From: Ardenticatenaceae bacterium
Lineage (GTDB): Bacteria > Chloroflexota > Anaerolineae > Promineifilales > Promineifilaceae
DNA length: 64,000 nt
Direction: 5' to 3'
Assembly: GCA_020634315.1 (NCBI GenBank)
Contig: JACKBV010000009.1
Location: forward strand, 1 to 64,000
Shown: positions 53,701 through 61,225 of the stretch, piece after piece
Layout: every line of letters starts with the position of its first letter
Position numbering within the stretch: the stretch's first letter is position 1
The notes under the pieces: generated by a model
Told to the model about the DNA's origin: nothing
Databases searched by the model: none
Seen by the model: only the letters and a program-made list of their open reading frames with translations
Position numbers and translations under genes: made by a program

Positions 53701-55323
53701 CGCTTGCTGGGATTTGTGACGCCAGCGGATGTGGATGTGGCCGCGCTGCGCCGCTTTGCGGGGGCGCAGCTGCCCGGTTACATGGTTCCGGCGCAGTTGT
53801 GGGCGGTGGCGGCACTGCCCCGCTTGACGAGTGGCAAGGTGGATCGGCGGCGTTTGTTGGCGCTGGCGGAGGAGGTGGGGGGAACGGCCGTTGCTTATGT
53901 TGCGCCGCGTACGCCGCTGGAGCAAACCCTGGCTGATATTTGGGCTGAGGCGCTGCATGTGCCACAAGTTGGCCTGCACGACAACTTTTTTGAGCTGGGC
54001 GGTCATTCGCTGCAAGCGGCGTTGGTTGCGTCACGGGTGGCGCTGGCGCTGGCGCGACCGGTGTCGGTGGCGCTGCTGCTGGCACAGCCTACGATTGCTG
54101 AACTGGCGGCGGCATTGGAGGCGACAGCGGAGGATGGCGAGGCTGTGCCGGAGCCGCCCCCGTCGCAGCCTGGGCTGTATTTGCGATTTGTGGAACGGCC
54201 GTTGACGCCTGATGACATAGGGGCGGTGGATGCGGCGGCGTTGGGTTATTTGCGCCAAAAGCAGTGGCGCTATGATCGTGCCTTGTACGCGCAAAGTGAA
54301 GGCCGCCCGATTTTGCTGGGGGCGACGCAGACGGCGTGGGGGCGTTTTGCCATCATCATGCTGCCTCGTTTTGCTGCTGATTTATATGCAGACCCGCCGC
54401 AATTGGTGCAGGAGGTCGTGGCTGCGCTGGCCCTGGCGGGGCAAATGGGGGCGAAAACCGTCTCCTTGACCGGTTTGATTCCATCGGCGACAGATTACGG
54501 CCGTGCTTTGCTGCCTGCCATGGCGGCGTATGGTGCGCTGCCGGACATTTCGACAGGCCATGCGGCGACGACGGCGGCTGTGGCCCTGGCGGTGGAGCGG
54601 GTGCTGGCGGAAAGTGGCCGGATGCTGGCCCAAGAACGAGTTGGCTTTTTGGGATTGGGATCGATTGGCGCGGCGACTTTGCGCCTGCTGCTGGCGGCGC
54701 AGCCCCATCCGCAGGCAATTGTGCTTTGCGACCTATATAGCAAACAGGCGCAGTTGGAGGCATTGCGGGCAGAGATGGTTGACGAGTTGGGGTTTGCTGG
54801 CGAGGTGCAAATTATCCCATCGCGGCAGGAGGTTCCGGCGGCGTTTTATGAAGCGACATTGATGGTCGGGGCGACGAATGTGCCGGATATTTTGGATGTG
54901 GCCCGGCTGCGACCGGGGACGCTGTTGGTGGATGATTCGGGGCCGCATTGTTTTAATTTGACGCAGGCGGTACACCGCTTTGAGACGGCTGGGGATATTC
55001 TCTTTACAGAGGGGGGTGTGTTACAATTGCCGCAGGCTGTGCAGCGTGTGCGCTATGTTCCCCAGCGTGCAGACTGGCCCCCGGTAGGGACATCCCTGAT
55101 TGATGATCCGTATGAGGTGATGGGGTGTGCATTTTCGAGTTTGCTGCCGCAGCAGTTTGCGGAATTGGCGCCAACGGTGGGGCTGGTCTCTCTGCATATG
55201 AGTGAACGTTATTATCGGCGGTTGGTTGCTTTGGGATTTCGCGCCGGACCTTTGCATAGTAAGGAGTATCGGTTTGCGGAAACGGCCGTTGCGCGTTTTC
55301 GGCAGCGGTTTGGTCGTCTCTGA
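50710..55323 (+). CDS. NRPS elongation module with terminal acyl-ACP-reductase-like domain
   Basis: A 1537-residue protein. Residues 1-53 match a TubC-type docking domain (LLAALQERQIRLWLDGDKLR, then PPGALTPELRAAIAAQ). A condensation domain follows with HHIISDGW near 200, then an adenylation domain (A3 YIIYTSGSTGRPKGV, A5 NLYGPTETT, A7 YRTGD, A10 GKVDRRRL) and a carrier domain (FFELGGHSLQAALVA near 1095). The last 350 residues are a Rossmann-fold domain: SLTGLIPSATDYG, STGHAATTAAVA, FLGLGSIGAATL (GLGSIG 1315-1320) and EVMGCAFSSLL with C1473. This matches cyanobacterial acyl-ACP reductase, not a thioesterase or standard reductase. A 45-residue repeat-derived insert lies before YRTGD. Confidence 0.88.
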   Translation: MTAVSLLAALQERQIRLWLDGDKLRYQAPPGALTPELRAAIAAQRAEIIALLQETAVAEPPLTPQSRPQGTPVPASSGQRRLWFLSQLAPHSPAYNVPLALRLRGPLDVARLEMSLQALAARHESLRTAFVVQAGQPWQMVAAQVTLPLVQVDVTGQAEADVLAQVRMEAQRPFTLDQPPLLRAHLFRLDVADHILLLNVHHIISDGWSMSVLLRELGQLYADKPLPPLPVQYVDYSLWQEKWLASAAGERQLAFWREQFAAVSPFALPTDQARPTLPRFVGDDLAVDLPGALVDELTQLAAANGVTRFMLLLAAFAVLLHRYSQQEQVVIGVPAANRERPELANLVGFVVNTLPLPLHLTGALSFRQVLAQVRERALAAYAHQELPLETLVQAVQPQRAGGQQPLFPVMFAFQDENLVVDPALPGVTAEMVLLKTGSAKFDLTLTVGALADGLRAVWEYDADLFARDTIVRMAGHWQTLLAAVTADPDQAIAQLPLLTAAEWAQLAAWNETAVSIPDATFPELFAAQAARTPQAAALLFADAAFTYQEVAARVHRLAHYLRERGVGRDVPVAVCLERSPDLLVALLAVMAAGGAYVPLHPQDPPERLAWLVADTAVPVILTQASLRDRFAADAPLFCLDNAEVDLASYAATLPTGQTPQQLAYIIYTSGSTGRPKGVMVTQRSLVNYLTWVNETLLAGVTAVFPATTSVTFDASLKQLFAPLLRGEAVWLLPDAVTSQPDALLRALYGHEAVVLNSVPTLWAALLGLMQRDPATWPPPPITHLLIGGEAVTADLLAQTRALFAHITICNLYGPTETTANATAGLLVKDGVDFWPPLTIGRPLANTQAWIVDAQLQPLPIGVPGELLIGGMGVAQGYWQRPDLTAERFVQDTLTQRREDAEMHFADLWSATAGEMSSVIGEPLSVNAEHAIRNTLYRTGDRARLLPDGRIEFLGRVDEQVKVRGYRVEPGEVAAVLRQFAGVAETAVLPQVLPNGETRLLGFVTPADVDVAALRRFAGAQLPGYMVPAQLWAVAALPRLTSGKVDRRRLLALAEEVGGTAVAYVAPRTPLEQTLADIWAEALHVPQVGLHDNFFELGGHSLQAALVASRVALALARPVSVALLLAQPTIAELAAALEATAEDGEAVPEPPPSQPGLYLRFVERPLTPDDIGAVDAAALGYLRQKQWRYDRALYAQSEGRPILLGATQTAWGRFAIIMLPRFAADLYADPPQLVQEVVAALALAGQMGAKTVSLTGLIPSATDYGRALLPAMAAYGALPDISTGHAATTAAVALAVERVLAESGRMLAQERVGFLGLGSIGAATLRLLLAAQPHPQAIVLCDLYSKQAQLEALRAEMVDELGFAGEVQIIPSRQEVPAAFYEATLMVGATNVPDILDVARLRPGTLLVDDSGPHCFNLTQAVHRFETAGDILFTEGGVLQLPQAVQRVRYVPQRADWPPVGTSLIDDPYEVMGCAFSSLLPQQFAELAPTVGLVSLHMSERYYRRLVALGFRAGPLHSKEYRFAETAVARFRQRFGRL
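53386..53511. repeat. Intergenic-type repeat material inside the NRPS adenylation domain
   Basis: TTAACGCAGAGACGC (53386-53400), GTGGTCGGCGACCGCCGG (53430-53447) and a heptamer tract GAATGCG, GAACACG, CGATACG, GAATACG (53484-53511). Related sequences are intergenic at 17143-17226 and 35140-35160. The whole stays in frame and adds about 45 residues between ERFV and LYRTGD. Confidence 0.8.
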
Positions 55324-55357
55324 ACTGATTGCTGACGACGGATTACGAAGGACAAGT

Positions 55358-57136
55358 ATGGGAAACAAAACTGCTTTGTGGGTCGTTGTTTTGTTGGCGG
55401 TGGTGCTGGTGGGCTGTACGGAAACGGCCGTTTCCGTGACACCAACACCAGATGCTGTGGGAACGCCAACAATGTCTATGGTGGCGCAGGAGCGGTTTAA
55501 TACCCTGCGAATTGTATTCTGGCAAGCGCCGGAAATGTTGAATCCGCATTTGTCGGGCAGTGCAAAGGATTTGGGGGCGAGTCGTATTGCCTATGAACCG
55601 CTGGCAACGTTTGATGCCAATGGCGAGTTGGTTCCGTTTCTCGCCGCGCAGATTCCCTCGTTGGAGAATGGACAGGTGGCCGAAGACGGCCGTTCCGTCA
55701 CCTGGAAACTGCGTGAAGACGTTTACTGGGCAGATGGAGAACCATTCACAGCAGATGACGTCTACTTTACCTACCAATTTATTATCAACCCCGACGTGAA
55801 ATCCGCATCGGCCTCCGTTTATCGCAGCGTACAAGAAGTAAAGGTGCTCGACCCGTATACAGTGCAAGTCATTTTCACCGAGACAAACCCAGCCTGGTAC
55901 GTTCCCTTTGTCGGCTTTCGCGGCATGATCCTGCCGCAGCACATCTTTGAAGCATACAATGGCGCCAATGCCGCCCAGGCTCCCGCAAATGCCACGCCAA
56001 TAGGCACCGGGCCTTACTATGCCATCAAAAACGAACCGCAGGAAGTTATCTTCTTGGGTGACAATCTAGTCCAGACAAATCAAATCACCTTTGCCCCCAA
56101 CCCCTATTTCCGCGAAGCAGGCACGCCCTTTTTTGGTCAGGTCATTTTGACGGGTGGCGGCAGTTCCGATGAAGCCGCACGCCTTGTCATGAACACAGGC
56201 GAAGTTGATTTTGCCTGGAACTTAACCACGTCTTCCGACAAACTGCTGCCGTTAGAAGAGTTGGGTAATGCAAAATTGGTGGTGAACTTTGGTGCGCGTG
56301 TAGAACGGTTGGTGCTCAATCACAGCGACCCCTACACCGAAGTCAATGGCGAACGCTCTAACAAAGATGTGCCGCATCCATATTTAAGCGACCTGCGCGT
56401 GCGTCAGGCACTATCCTATGCCATTGATCGCGATAGCATCGCCGCGCTGTACGGTCTTTCTGGGCGTGCTGTCAGCAATAATCTGGTTGTTCCCCCAACA
56501 TTTGCTTCCCCCAATACCAGCTATGAATTCAACCTGGATAAAGCAGCGGCGTTGTTAGATGAAGCGGGTTGGATAGATTCTGATGGGGATGGCGTGCGTG
56601 ACAAAGAGGGCATCGAACTACGCCTGATTTACCGCACACCGCTCGATACGATTCATCAGGAAACGCAGGCCATTGTCCGCCGCAATCTGGCGCAAATTGA
56701 CGTTGCTGTCGATTTGCAGCCAGTGGATGCGGGTGTCTTTTATTCAAAAGCATCAGATGGGGTTTTCTTGTTCCAGGCAGACATGCAGGAATTGTTTATC
56801 GGCATGGTTAGCCCAGACCCTGGTACGTACATGGTATATTGGACATGTGGACAGATTCCTCAAGCCGCTAACAGTTGGTCTGGCTTTAATCTGGAGCGCT
56901 GGTGCAATGCCGATTATGATATGCTGTACACGCAGTCAACGACGGAGCTTGAGCCGGAACGACGGCAGCAATTATTTATAGAAATGAATGATTTATTGGT
57001 GAATGATGTAGTGATGATTCCACTGGTGCATTTAGGTGAAGTATCGGCTGTGGGAACAGACATTGAGGGTCTGGATCCAACGCCTTGGGATAGCATCTTG
57101 TGGAATATTAAAGATTGGAGGCGGACTAACCCATGA
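55358..57136 (+). CDS. ABC transporter substrate-binding lipoprotein, peptide (family 5) type
   Basis: The 592-residue product starts at ATG 55358 behind AAGGACA, 34 bases after the NRPS stop. It has a lipobox (VVLVGC near residue 19), a short Thr/Pro linker and the SBP family 5 fold of oligopeptide-binding proteins: SRIAYEPLATFDANGELVPFLA, WKLREDVYWADGEPFTADDVYFTYQF, LRVRQALSYAIDRDSIAALYG and a VHLGEVSAVG end. Permease and ATPase genes do not follow. An orphan binding protein next to a peptide synthetase could sense or recapture the peptide product. Its stop overlaps the next start (ATGA). Confidence 0.9.
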   Translation: MGNKTALWVVVLLAVVLVGCTETAVSVTPTPDAVGTPTMSMVAQERFNTLRIVFWQAPEMLNPHLSGSAKDLGASRIAYEPLATFDANGELVPFLAAQIPSLENGQVAEDGRSVTWKLREDVYWADGEPFTADDVYFTYQFIINPDVKSASASVYRSVQEVKVLDPYTVQVIFTETNPAWYVPFVGFRGMILPQHIFEAYNGANAAQAPANATPIGTGPYYAIKNEPQEVIFLGDNLVQTNQITFAPNPYFREAGTPFFGQVILTGGGSSDEAARLVMNTGEVDFAWNLTTSSDKLLPLEELGNAKLVVNFGARVERLVLNHSDPYTEVNGERSNKDVPHPYLSDLRVRQALSYAIDRDSIAALYGLSGRAVSNNLVVPPTFASPNTSYEFNLDKAAALLDEAGWIDSDGDGVRDKEGIELRLIYRTPLDTIHQETQAIVRRNLAQIDVAVDLQPVDAGVFYSKASDGVFLFQADMQELFIGMVSPDPGTYMVYWTCGQIPQAANSWSGFNLERWCNADYDMLYTQSTTELEPERRQQLFIEMNDLLVNDVVMIPLVHLGEVSAVGTDIEGLDPTPWDSILWNIKDWRRTNP

Positions 57137-59160
57137 CAAACGATAGGGTGCCACCCCATGATGAACAAACGGCGCAAGAGCAGTCTGACTTTTTCGTAGC
57201 GCGGCTGCCAGCGCCAACCTGGTTGAAAAATCTTAACATCGGCCCCAAATTGAGCATAGGCTTTGGTGCGCTGGTGCTTTTGGTGCTGCTGGTTGTGGCG
57301 GTCAGCTTTGTGGCTAGTGCTGGCGCACAGCAGACAATGAGGGCCACAAATCAACTGCGTTATCCGGCGGCGGCAACGGCAACGGCCGCTCAGGTGGATT
57401 TGCTGTTGATGCAGTCAAACGTGCGTGGTTATCTGGCGTTGGGCGAAGATGTCTATCGCGAAGCGTTTGAAGCGGCCCAGGCTTCTTTTGAAGCCAACCT
57501 GGCTTCCCTCAATGATCTGGAATTGTCTTCTCTTAATCAGGCGCGTTTGGCAGAGTTAGAAGCGGCGTATGCCGATTGGAAAACGTTACCAGGGCAGTTG
57601 TTTACGCTGCGCAATGATCGCCTGGAGCGTGAGCCTGCTTATCGCGTGTTGGCAACGGATGGGGTGCTGTTTGGGGGGCAAGTGCTGCTGGACTTGAATA
57701 ATATGATCGATGCACAGGCGTTGCAGACACCCACAACAGACAATATTCGCTTGTTGAAAGATATGGCTGACTTTCAAGGTTCATTTGCGGCGATGTTGTC
57801 TGGTTTACGCAATTATGTGACGACGCAGAACCGCATCTTCCGCCAGGAGTATGAGGCCAACCTGGTGCTCAACGATTTGGCGTGGGAGAGCTTGCAAGAT
57901 GGCGTAGATGGATTGACTGAGACGCAACAGGCTTTGTTGCAAGACATTCGTCTGAATCGAGATAAGTTTTTGGATTTGCCAGAATACCGTATTTTCCCGG
58001 TGTTGGAAGCGGAAGATGGCAGCTATCGGCAAGATTTGTACCTGTTTAGCACGGAGGCCGTGCCACAAGCAGACTTGATGCTTGATTTGTTGGCTGATAT
58101 TACGGCTGATGAGCAGAGGTTGTTGAAAGATGAATTGAACCGCAGTAATTCAAGCCTGGGCACGGCACGTTCGCAGACGGTTATTTGGGGTGTTGTGGCT
58201 GTGCTGGCTGGCGGTATTTTGGCTTATATTTTGCGCTCGACGTTGGTTGCGCCTGTGACTATTTTGACGAATGTGGCGGAGCGTATTCGTGCCGGTGATT
58301 TGGAAGCACATGCGCCGGTTGTGTTTAATGATGAAGTGGGGTTGCTGGCGCAAACGTTTAATCGGATGACGACGCGGCTGCGAGAGACATTACAGCAAGT
58401 GCGCAAGGAGAAAAAGCGGGCGGATGATTTGCTGAATGTGGTTATTCCTATTGGGGTGGAGTTAACTTCGGAACAAGATTTTAATCGGTTGTTAGAGAAG
58501 ATGTTGGTTGAGGCGAAGACGTTTTGCAATGCGGATGCGGGGAGTTTGTATTTGCGCACGGAAGATGATCATCTGCGCTTTGTGATTGTGCGTAATGATA
58601 CGCAAAATCTGGCACTGGGGGGGACGACGGGCAAGGAGATTACGTTCCCGCCGTTGGCGTTGTATGATGCTGATGGGCAGTCAAATTGGCGGAATATTGC
58701 GGCATACACGGCGCTGACGGGGAACTCGATGAATATTGAGGAAGTGTATGCGCCGGATGGCACGCTGGAATTTTCTGGTCCGCGTGAATTTGATGCGCGT
58801 ATTGGCTACCGGTCGAAGTCGATGTTGACGATTCCGCTGAAGAATGTGTTGGATGAGGTGATTGGGGTACTGCAATTGATTAATGCGAAGGACCCGGAAA
58901 CGGGGGAAATTATTCCCTTTGATGCGAATATTCAACAGATGATGGAGTCGTTTTCTTCGCTGGCGGTGGCGGCGTTGGAAGCATATAAGCGGGAGCAGGC
59001 GCTGCGGCAGGAGATTCAGCAGTTACGAATTGAGATTGACGAGGCGAAGCTGCAACAACAAGTGAAGGAGACTGTGGAGACTGATTTCTTCCAGGATTTG
59101 CAGGCAAAGGCGCAGGATATTCGCCAACGACGGCAGCGGACGAAGTCGGGCAATCAGTAA
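57133..59160 (+). CDS. Membrane sensor with HAMP and GAF domains, no output domain
   Basis: The 675-residue protein has a first membrane helix (about 43-66), an external helical sensor region (about 67-350, of the four-helix-bundle type), a second helix (about 353-372) and a HAMP domain (about 373-428, STLVAPVTILTNVAERI then NDEVGLLAQTFNRMTTRL). A GAF domain (about 435-620) and a coiled coil at the C-terminus (Gln/Glu-rich, 625-665) follow. It lacks a kinase, cyclase or GGDEF part. Its start overlaps the solute-binding protein gene, so they may form a sensor pair, and it is followed by three MinD-like ATPases. It contains no ACGGCCGT site, only one related AACGGCCGCT near 57381. Confidence 0.85.
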   Translation: MTNDRVPPHDEQTAQEQSDFFVARLPAPTWLKNLNIGPKLSIGFGALVLLVLLVVAVSFVASAGAQQTMRATNQLRYPAAATATAAQVDLLLMQSNVRGYLALGEDVYREAFEAAQASFEANLASLNDLELSSLNQARLAELEAAYADWKTLPGQLFTLRNDRLEREPAYRVLATDGVLFGGQVLLDLNNMIDAQALQTPTTDNIRLLKDMADFQGSFAAMLSGLRNYVTTQNRIFRQEYEANLVLNDLAWESLQDGVDGLTETQQALLQDIRLNRDKFLDLPEYRIFPVLEAEDGSYRQDLYLFSTEAVPQADLMLDLLADITADEQRLLKDELNRSNSSLGTARSQTVIWGVVAVLAGGILAYILRSTLVAPVTILTNVAERIRAGDLEAHAPVVFNDEVGLLAQTFNRMTTRLRETLQQVRKEKKRADDLLNVVIPIGVELTSEQDFNRLLEKMLVEAKTFCNADAGSLYLRTEDDHLRFVIVRNDTQNLALGGTTGKEITFPPLALYDADGQSNWRNIAAYTALTGNSMNIEEVYAPDGTLEFSGPREFDARIGYRSKSMLTIPLKNVLDEVIGVLQLINAKDPETGEIIPFDANIQQMMESFSSLAVAALEAYKREQALRQEIQQLRIEIDEAKLQQQVKETVETDFFQDLQAKAQDIRQRRQRTKSGNQ

Positions 59161-59184
59161 TCAGTGGTTGGTAATCGGTGCGTG
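59157..59184. repeat. Four-unit heptamer tract
   Basis: GTAATCA, GTGGTTG, GTAATCG, GTGCGTG. It begins on the stop codon of the HAMP-GAF gene and ends 38 bases before the next start. Confidence 0.65.
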
Positions 59185-59221
59185 AAAGGCCGGTTACGGA
59201 ATACCGAACAGGGAGTAGAGT

Positions 59222-59998
59222 ATGTCAAAGATTATTTCCATTCATTCTTATCGCGGCGGTACCGGTAAATCTAATACAACGGCAAATCTGGCGGCACTGA
59301 TTGCGGCGCAGGGGTTTCGCGTCGGCGTGGTTGATACAGATTTGAATTCTCCGGGGATTCATGTGCCTTTTGGGTTGGACCTGGAGGATGAGAATGTGGT
59401 GGGGTATACGCTGAATGATTATTTGTGGGGGAATTGTGAGATTAAGGATACGGCTTATGAGGTGACGAAAAATTTGGACACGGCCGTTTCCGGGCATGTT
59501 TTTCTGGTACCGGCGAGCATCAAGGCGGGAGAAATTACACGCCTGTTGAAGGATGGATATGATGTCGCTTTGCTCAACGAAGGGTTTGACGACCTGATTA
59601 CCGCCTTAGACCTGGACGTGCTGCTGGTAGACACGCATCCCGGCTTGAGCAATGAAACGTTGCTCTCGATTGCCATTACCGATGTGTTGATCATTATTTT
59701 GCGCCCAGACCATCAGGATTACCAGGGAACGGCCGTTACCGTGCAAGTAGCACGCAAACTAGACGTGCTCGAGATGATGCTCATCGTCAATAAACTGCCA
59801 ACAGTTTATGATTTCAGCGACGTGAAGCGGCGCGTAGAAAACTTATATTCGTGCGAAGTCGCCGCCATGCTGCCCCATTCTGACGAGATGATGGCCCTGG
59901 CCAGCCAGGGCGTTTTTGTCCTGCGCTACCCCAACCACGTCATTGCCCGTGAACTGGCGCAGTTGGCAGCGCGTCTGGTCGCCGATTTAGGTGCATAG
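59222..59998 (+). CDS. MinD/ParA-like ATPase, first of three
   Basis: A SIMIBI-class ATPase of 258 residues. The deviant Walker A is YRGGTGKSNTTANLAA (about 10-25), switch I is VVDTDLNSPGIHV (about 36-48) and Walker B is LLVDTHPGLSNETL (about 138-151). A KLP-like guanine/adenine site region follows at LIVNKLP. It lacks a C-terminal amphipathic MinD membrane helix. Such proteins usually position protein complexes or chromosomes. It has two close paralogues downstream (60407 and 61226), a rare arrangement. ATG 59222 follows AGGGAGTAG. Confidence 0.88.
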   Translation: MSKIISIHSYRGGTGKSNTTANLAALIAAQGFRVGVVDTDLNSPGIHVPFGLDLEDENVVGYTLNDYLWGNCEIKDTAYEVTKNLDTAVSGHVFLVPASIKAGEITRLLKDGYDVALLNEGFDDLITALDLDVLLVDTHPGLSNETLLSIAITDVLIIILRPDHQDYQGTAVTVQVARKLDVLEMMLIVNKLPTVYDFSDVKRRVENLYSCEVAAMLPHSDEMMALASQGVFVLRYPNHVIARELAQLAARLVADLGA

Positions 59999-60006
59999 CC
60001 ACTAAG

Positions 60007-60336
60007 ATGGAAAACTTTAGCGATTGGCAAGAAACATTGTTGCATCTGCCCTTATTCCCTGATGGGGTGGTGATGGCAGATATGTTAACGCTGCCTGCTC
60101 CTTTGGGCAGTTTCTTGCGGCGCGTACTGCGTATGCGGCAGCTTCCATTGAGCCAGTTGGCGCAGTTATTACAGCTATCATCGGAACAAGCCGCAGAAAT
60201 CGGGCAGATTCTTGTGGAAAAGGGTGTGTTGCAGCGTCATGTAACGGACGCTGAGCCAGAATACAAAGTGCGTTTTGCCCCAAAGTCGAAAACGCGACTG
60301 TCTGATCAGGTTTGGAATGCATTAGGCGATTTGTAG
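60007..60336 (+). CDS. Small helix-rich protein, possible winged-helix
   Basis: A 109-residue protein starting 8 bases after the first MinD-like gene. The central part (about 35-80: FLRRVLRMRQLPLSQLAQLL, then SSEQAAEIGQILVEKGVLQ) looks like a winged-helix fold: two helices then a recognition helix and a hairpin, as in MarR or transcription-factor relatives. DNA binding is possible but a partner or protein-binding role for the ATPases is as likely. I cannot name a family. Confidence 0.55.
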   Translation: MENFSDWQETLLHLPLFPDGVVMADMLTLPAPLGSFLRRVLRMRQLPLSQLAQLLQLSSEQAAEIGQILVEKGVLQRHVTDAEPEYKVRFAPKSKTRLSDQVWNALGDL

Positions 60337-60406
60337 GGCATTGGACCTTTCGCAGAAAAGCGTAGTGATACAAACAGCAAAGCAGTAAAAGGTGTTTGGT
60401 CAGCGT

Positions 60407-61153
60407 ATGAGCATTGTTTCAGTTCAATCCTTTCGACGGGGCACGGGCAAAACGACGATTGCGGCCAATGTGGCGGCGATGTTGGCCTGGCACGGGCAGC
60501 GTGTCGGCGTGGTGGACTTTAATTTTGCTGCGCCAGGTTTGCACATTCTCTTTAATTTGTCGGAAGATGAACTGCTGCACACGCTTAATGATTTTGTGTG
60601 GGGGGAGTGTGAAATTGAAACGGCCGTTTACGATTTAAGTGAACGCCTTGCCCTGCGGGGACAACTGCTGCTCGTTCCGGCAAGCACACAGCCACGCCAG
60701 ATTGCCAGAGTGCTGCGCGGTGGTTATTATGTTAATTTACTGAGTGATGCCTGTAACGTTTTGTTAGACAGGTTTCAGCTCGACTTTTTACTGTTGGATA
60801 CGGCCGCTGGCCTGACAGAAGACACACAGTTAGCAATGGCAATTGCCGATCATGTGCTGACCGTGCTGCGACCAGACCAGCAGGATTACCTGGGAACAGG
60901 TTTAATTATTGACGTGGCACGACGGCTAGATGTGCCACAGGCGAAGTTGATTGTGAACGAAGTGCCTGCGGCGTTTGCCGAAAAGAACGTGCAGCGTGAA
61001 GTAGAGCAGGCGTATGGGTGTGTGGTAACGGCCGTTTTGCCGCACACCGAACAACTGACCTTGATGGGCAGCAGCGGCATTTTTGCGTTAACCTACCCAG
61101 ATCATGACTTGACGGCACGCTTGCAGCGTATCGCCGCAACGTTAATGCTATAA
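60407..61153 (+). CDS. MinD/ParA-like ATPase, second of three
   Basis: A 248-residue paralogue of the preceding and following ATPases. It shows FRRGTGKTTIAANVAAML (Walker A, with the standard TGKTT instead of the TGKSN of the other two), VVDFNFAAPGLHI (switch I; the DTD of the paralogues is DFN here) and LLLDTAAGLTEDT (Walker B, no His-Pro). The changes suggest a different partner or activity. I chose ATG 60407 because it aligns with the paralogues; GTG 60392 is in frame upstream. Confidence 0.85.
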   Translation: MSIVSVQSFRRGTGKTTIAANVAAMLAWHGQRVGVVDFNFAAPGLHILFNLSEDELLHTLNDFVWGECEIETAVYDLSERLALRGQLLLVPASTQPRQIARVLRGGYYVNLLSDACNVLLDRFQLDFLLLDTAAGLTEDTQLAMAIADHVLTVLRPDQQDYLGTGLIIDVARRLDVPQAKLIVNEVPAAFAEKNVQREVEQAYGCVVTAVLPHTEQLTLMGSSGIFALTYPDHDLTARLQRIAATLML

Positions 61154-61165
61154 CATCGTGAACGC

Positions 61166-61214
61166 CGATTGCGGAGTATCGTTAACCGATAACCGTTCAC
61201 GATCTACCGATTAC
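61166..61214. repeat. Seven-unit heptamer tract
   Basis: Units CGATTGC, GGAGTAT, CGTTAAC, CGATAAC, CGTTCAC, GATCTAC, CGATTAC (the reverse complement of GTAATCG), between the second and third MinD-like genes. Confidence 0.65.
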
Positions 61215-61225
61215 GGAGAGAACAC

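Noticed and set aside
54230..55323. Thioesterase or standard NRPS reductase (SDR) as the terminal domain
   Set aside because: There is no GxSxG of a thioesterase and no TGxxGxxG plus YxxxK of the SDR-type reductase; the AAR-like motifs fit better.
55202..55357. Upstream start of the solute-binding protein at 55202
   Set aside because: It would overlap the NRPS end by more than 120 bases and hide the lipoprotein signal; ATG 55358 has a ribosome site.
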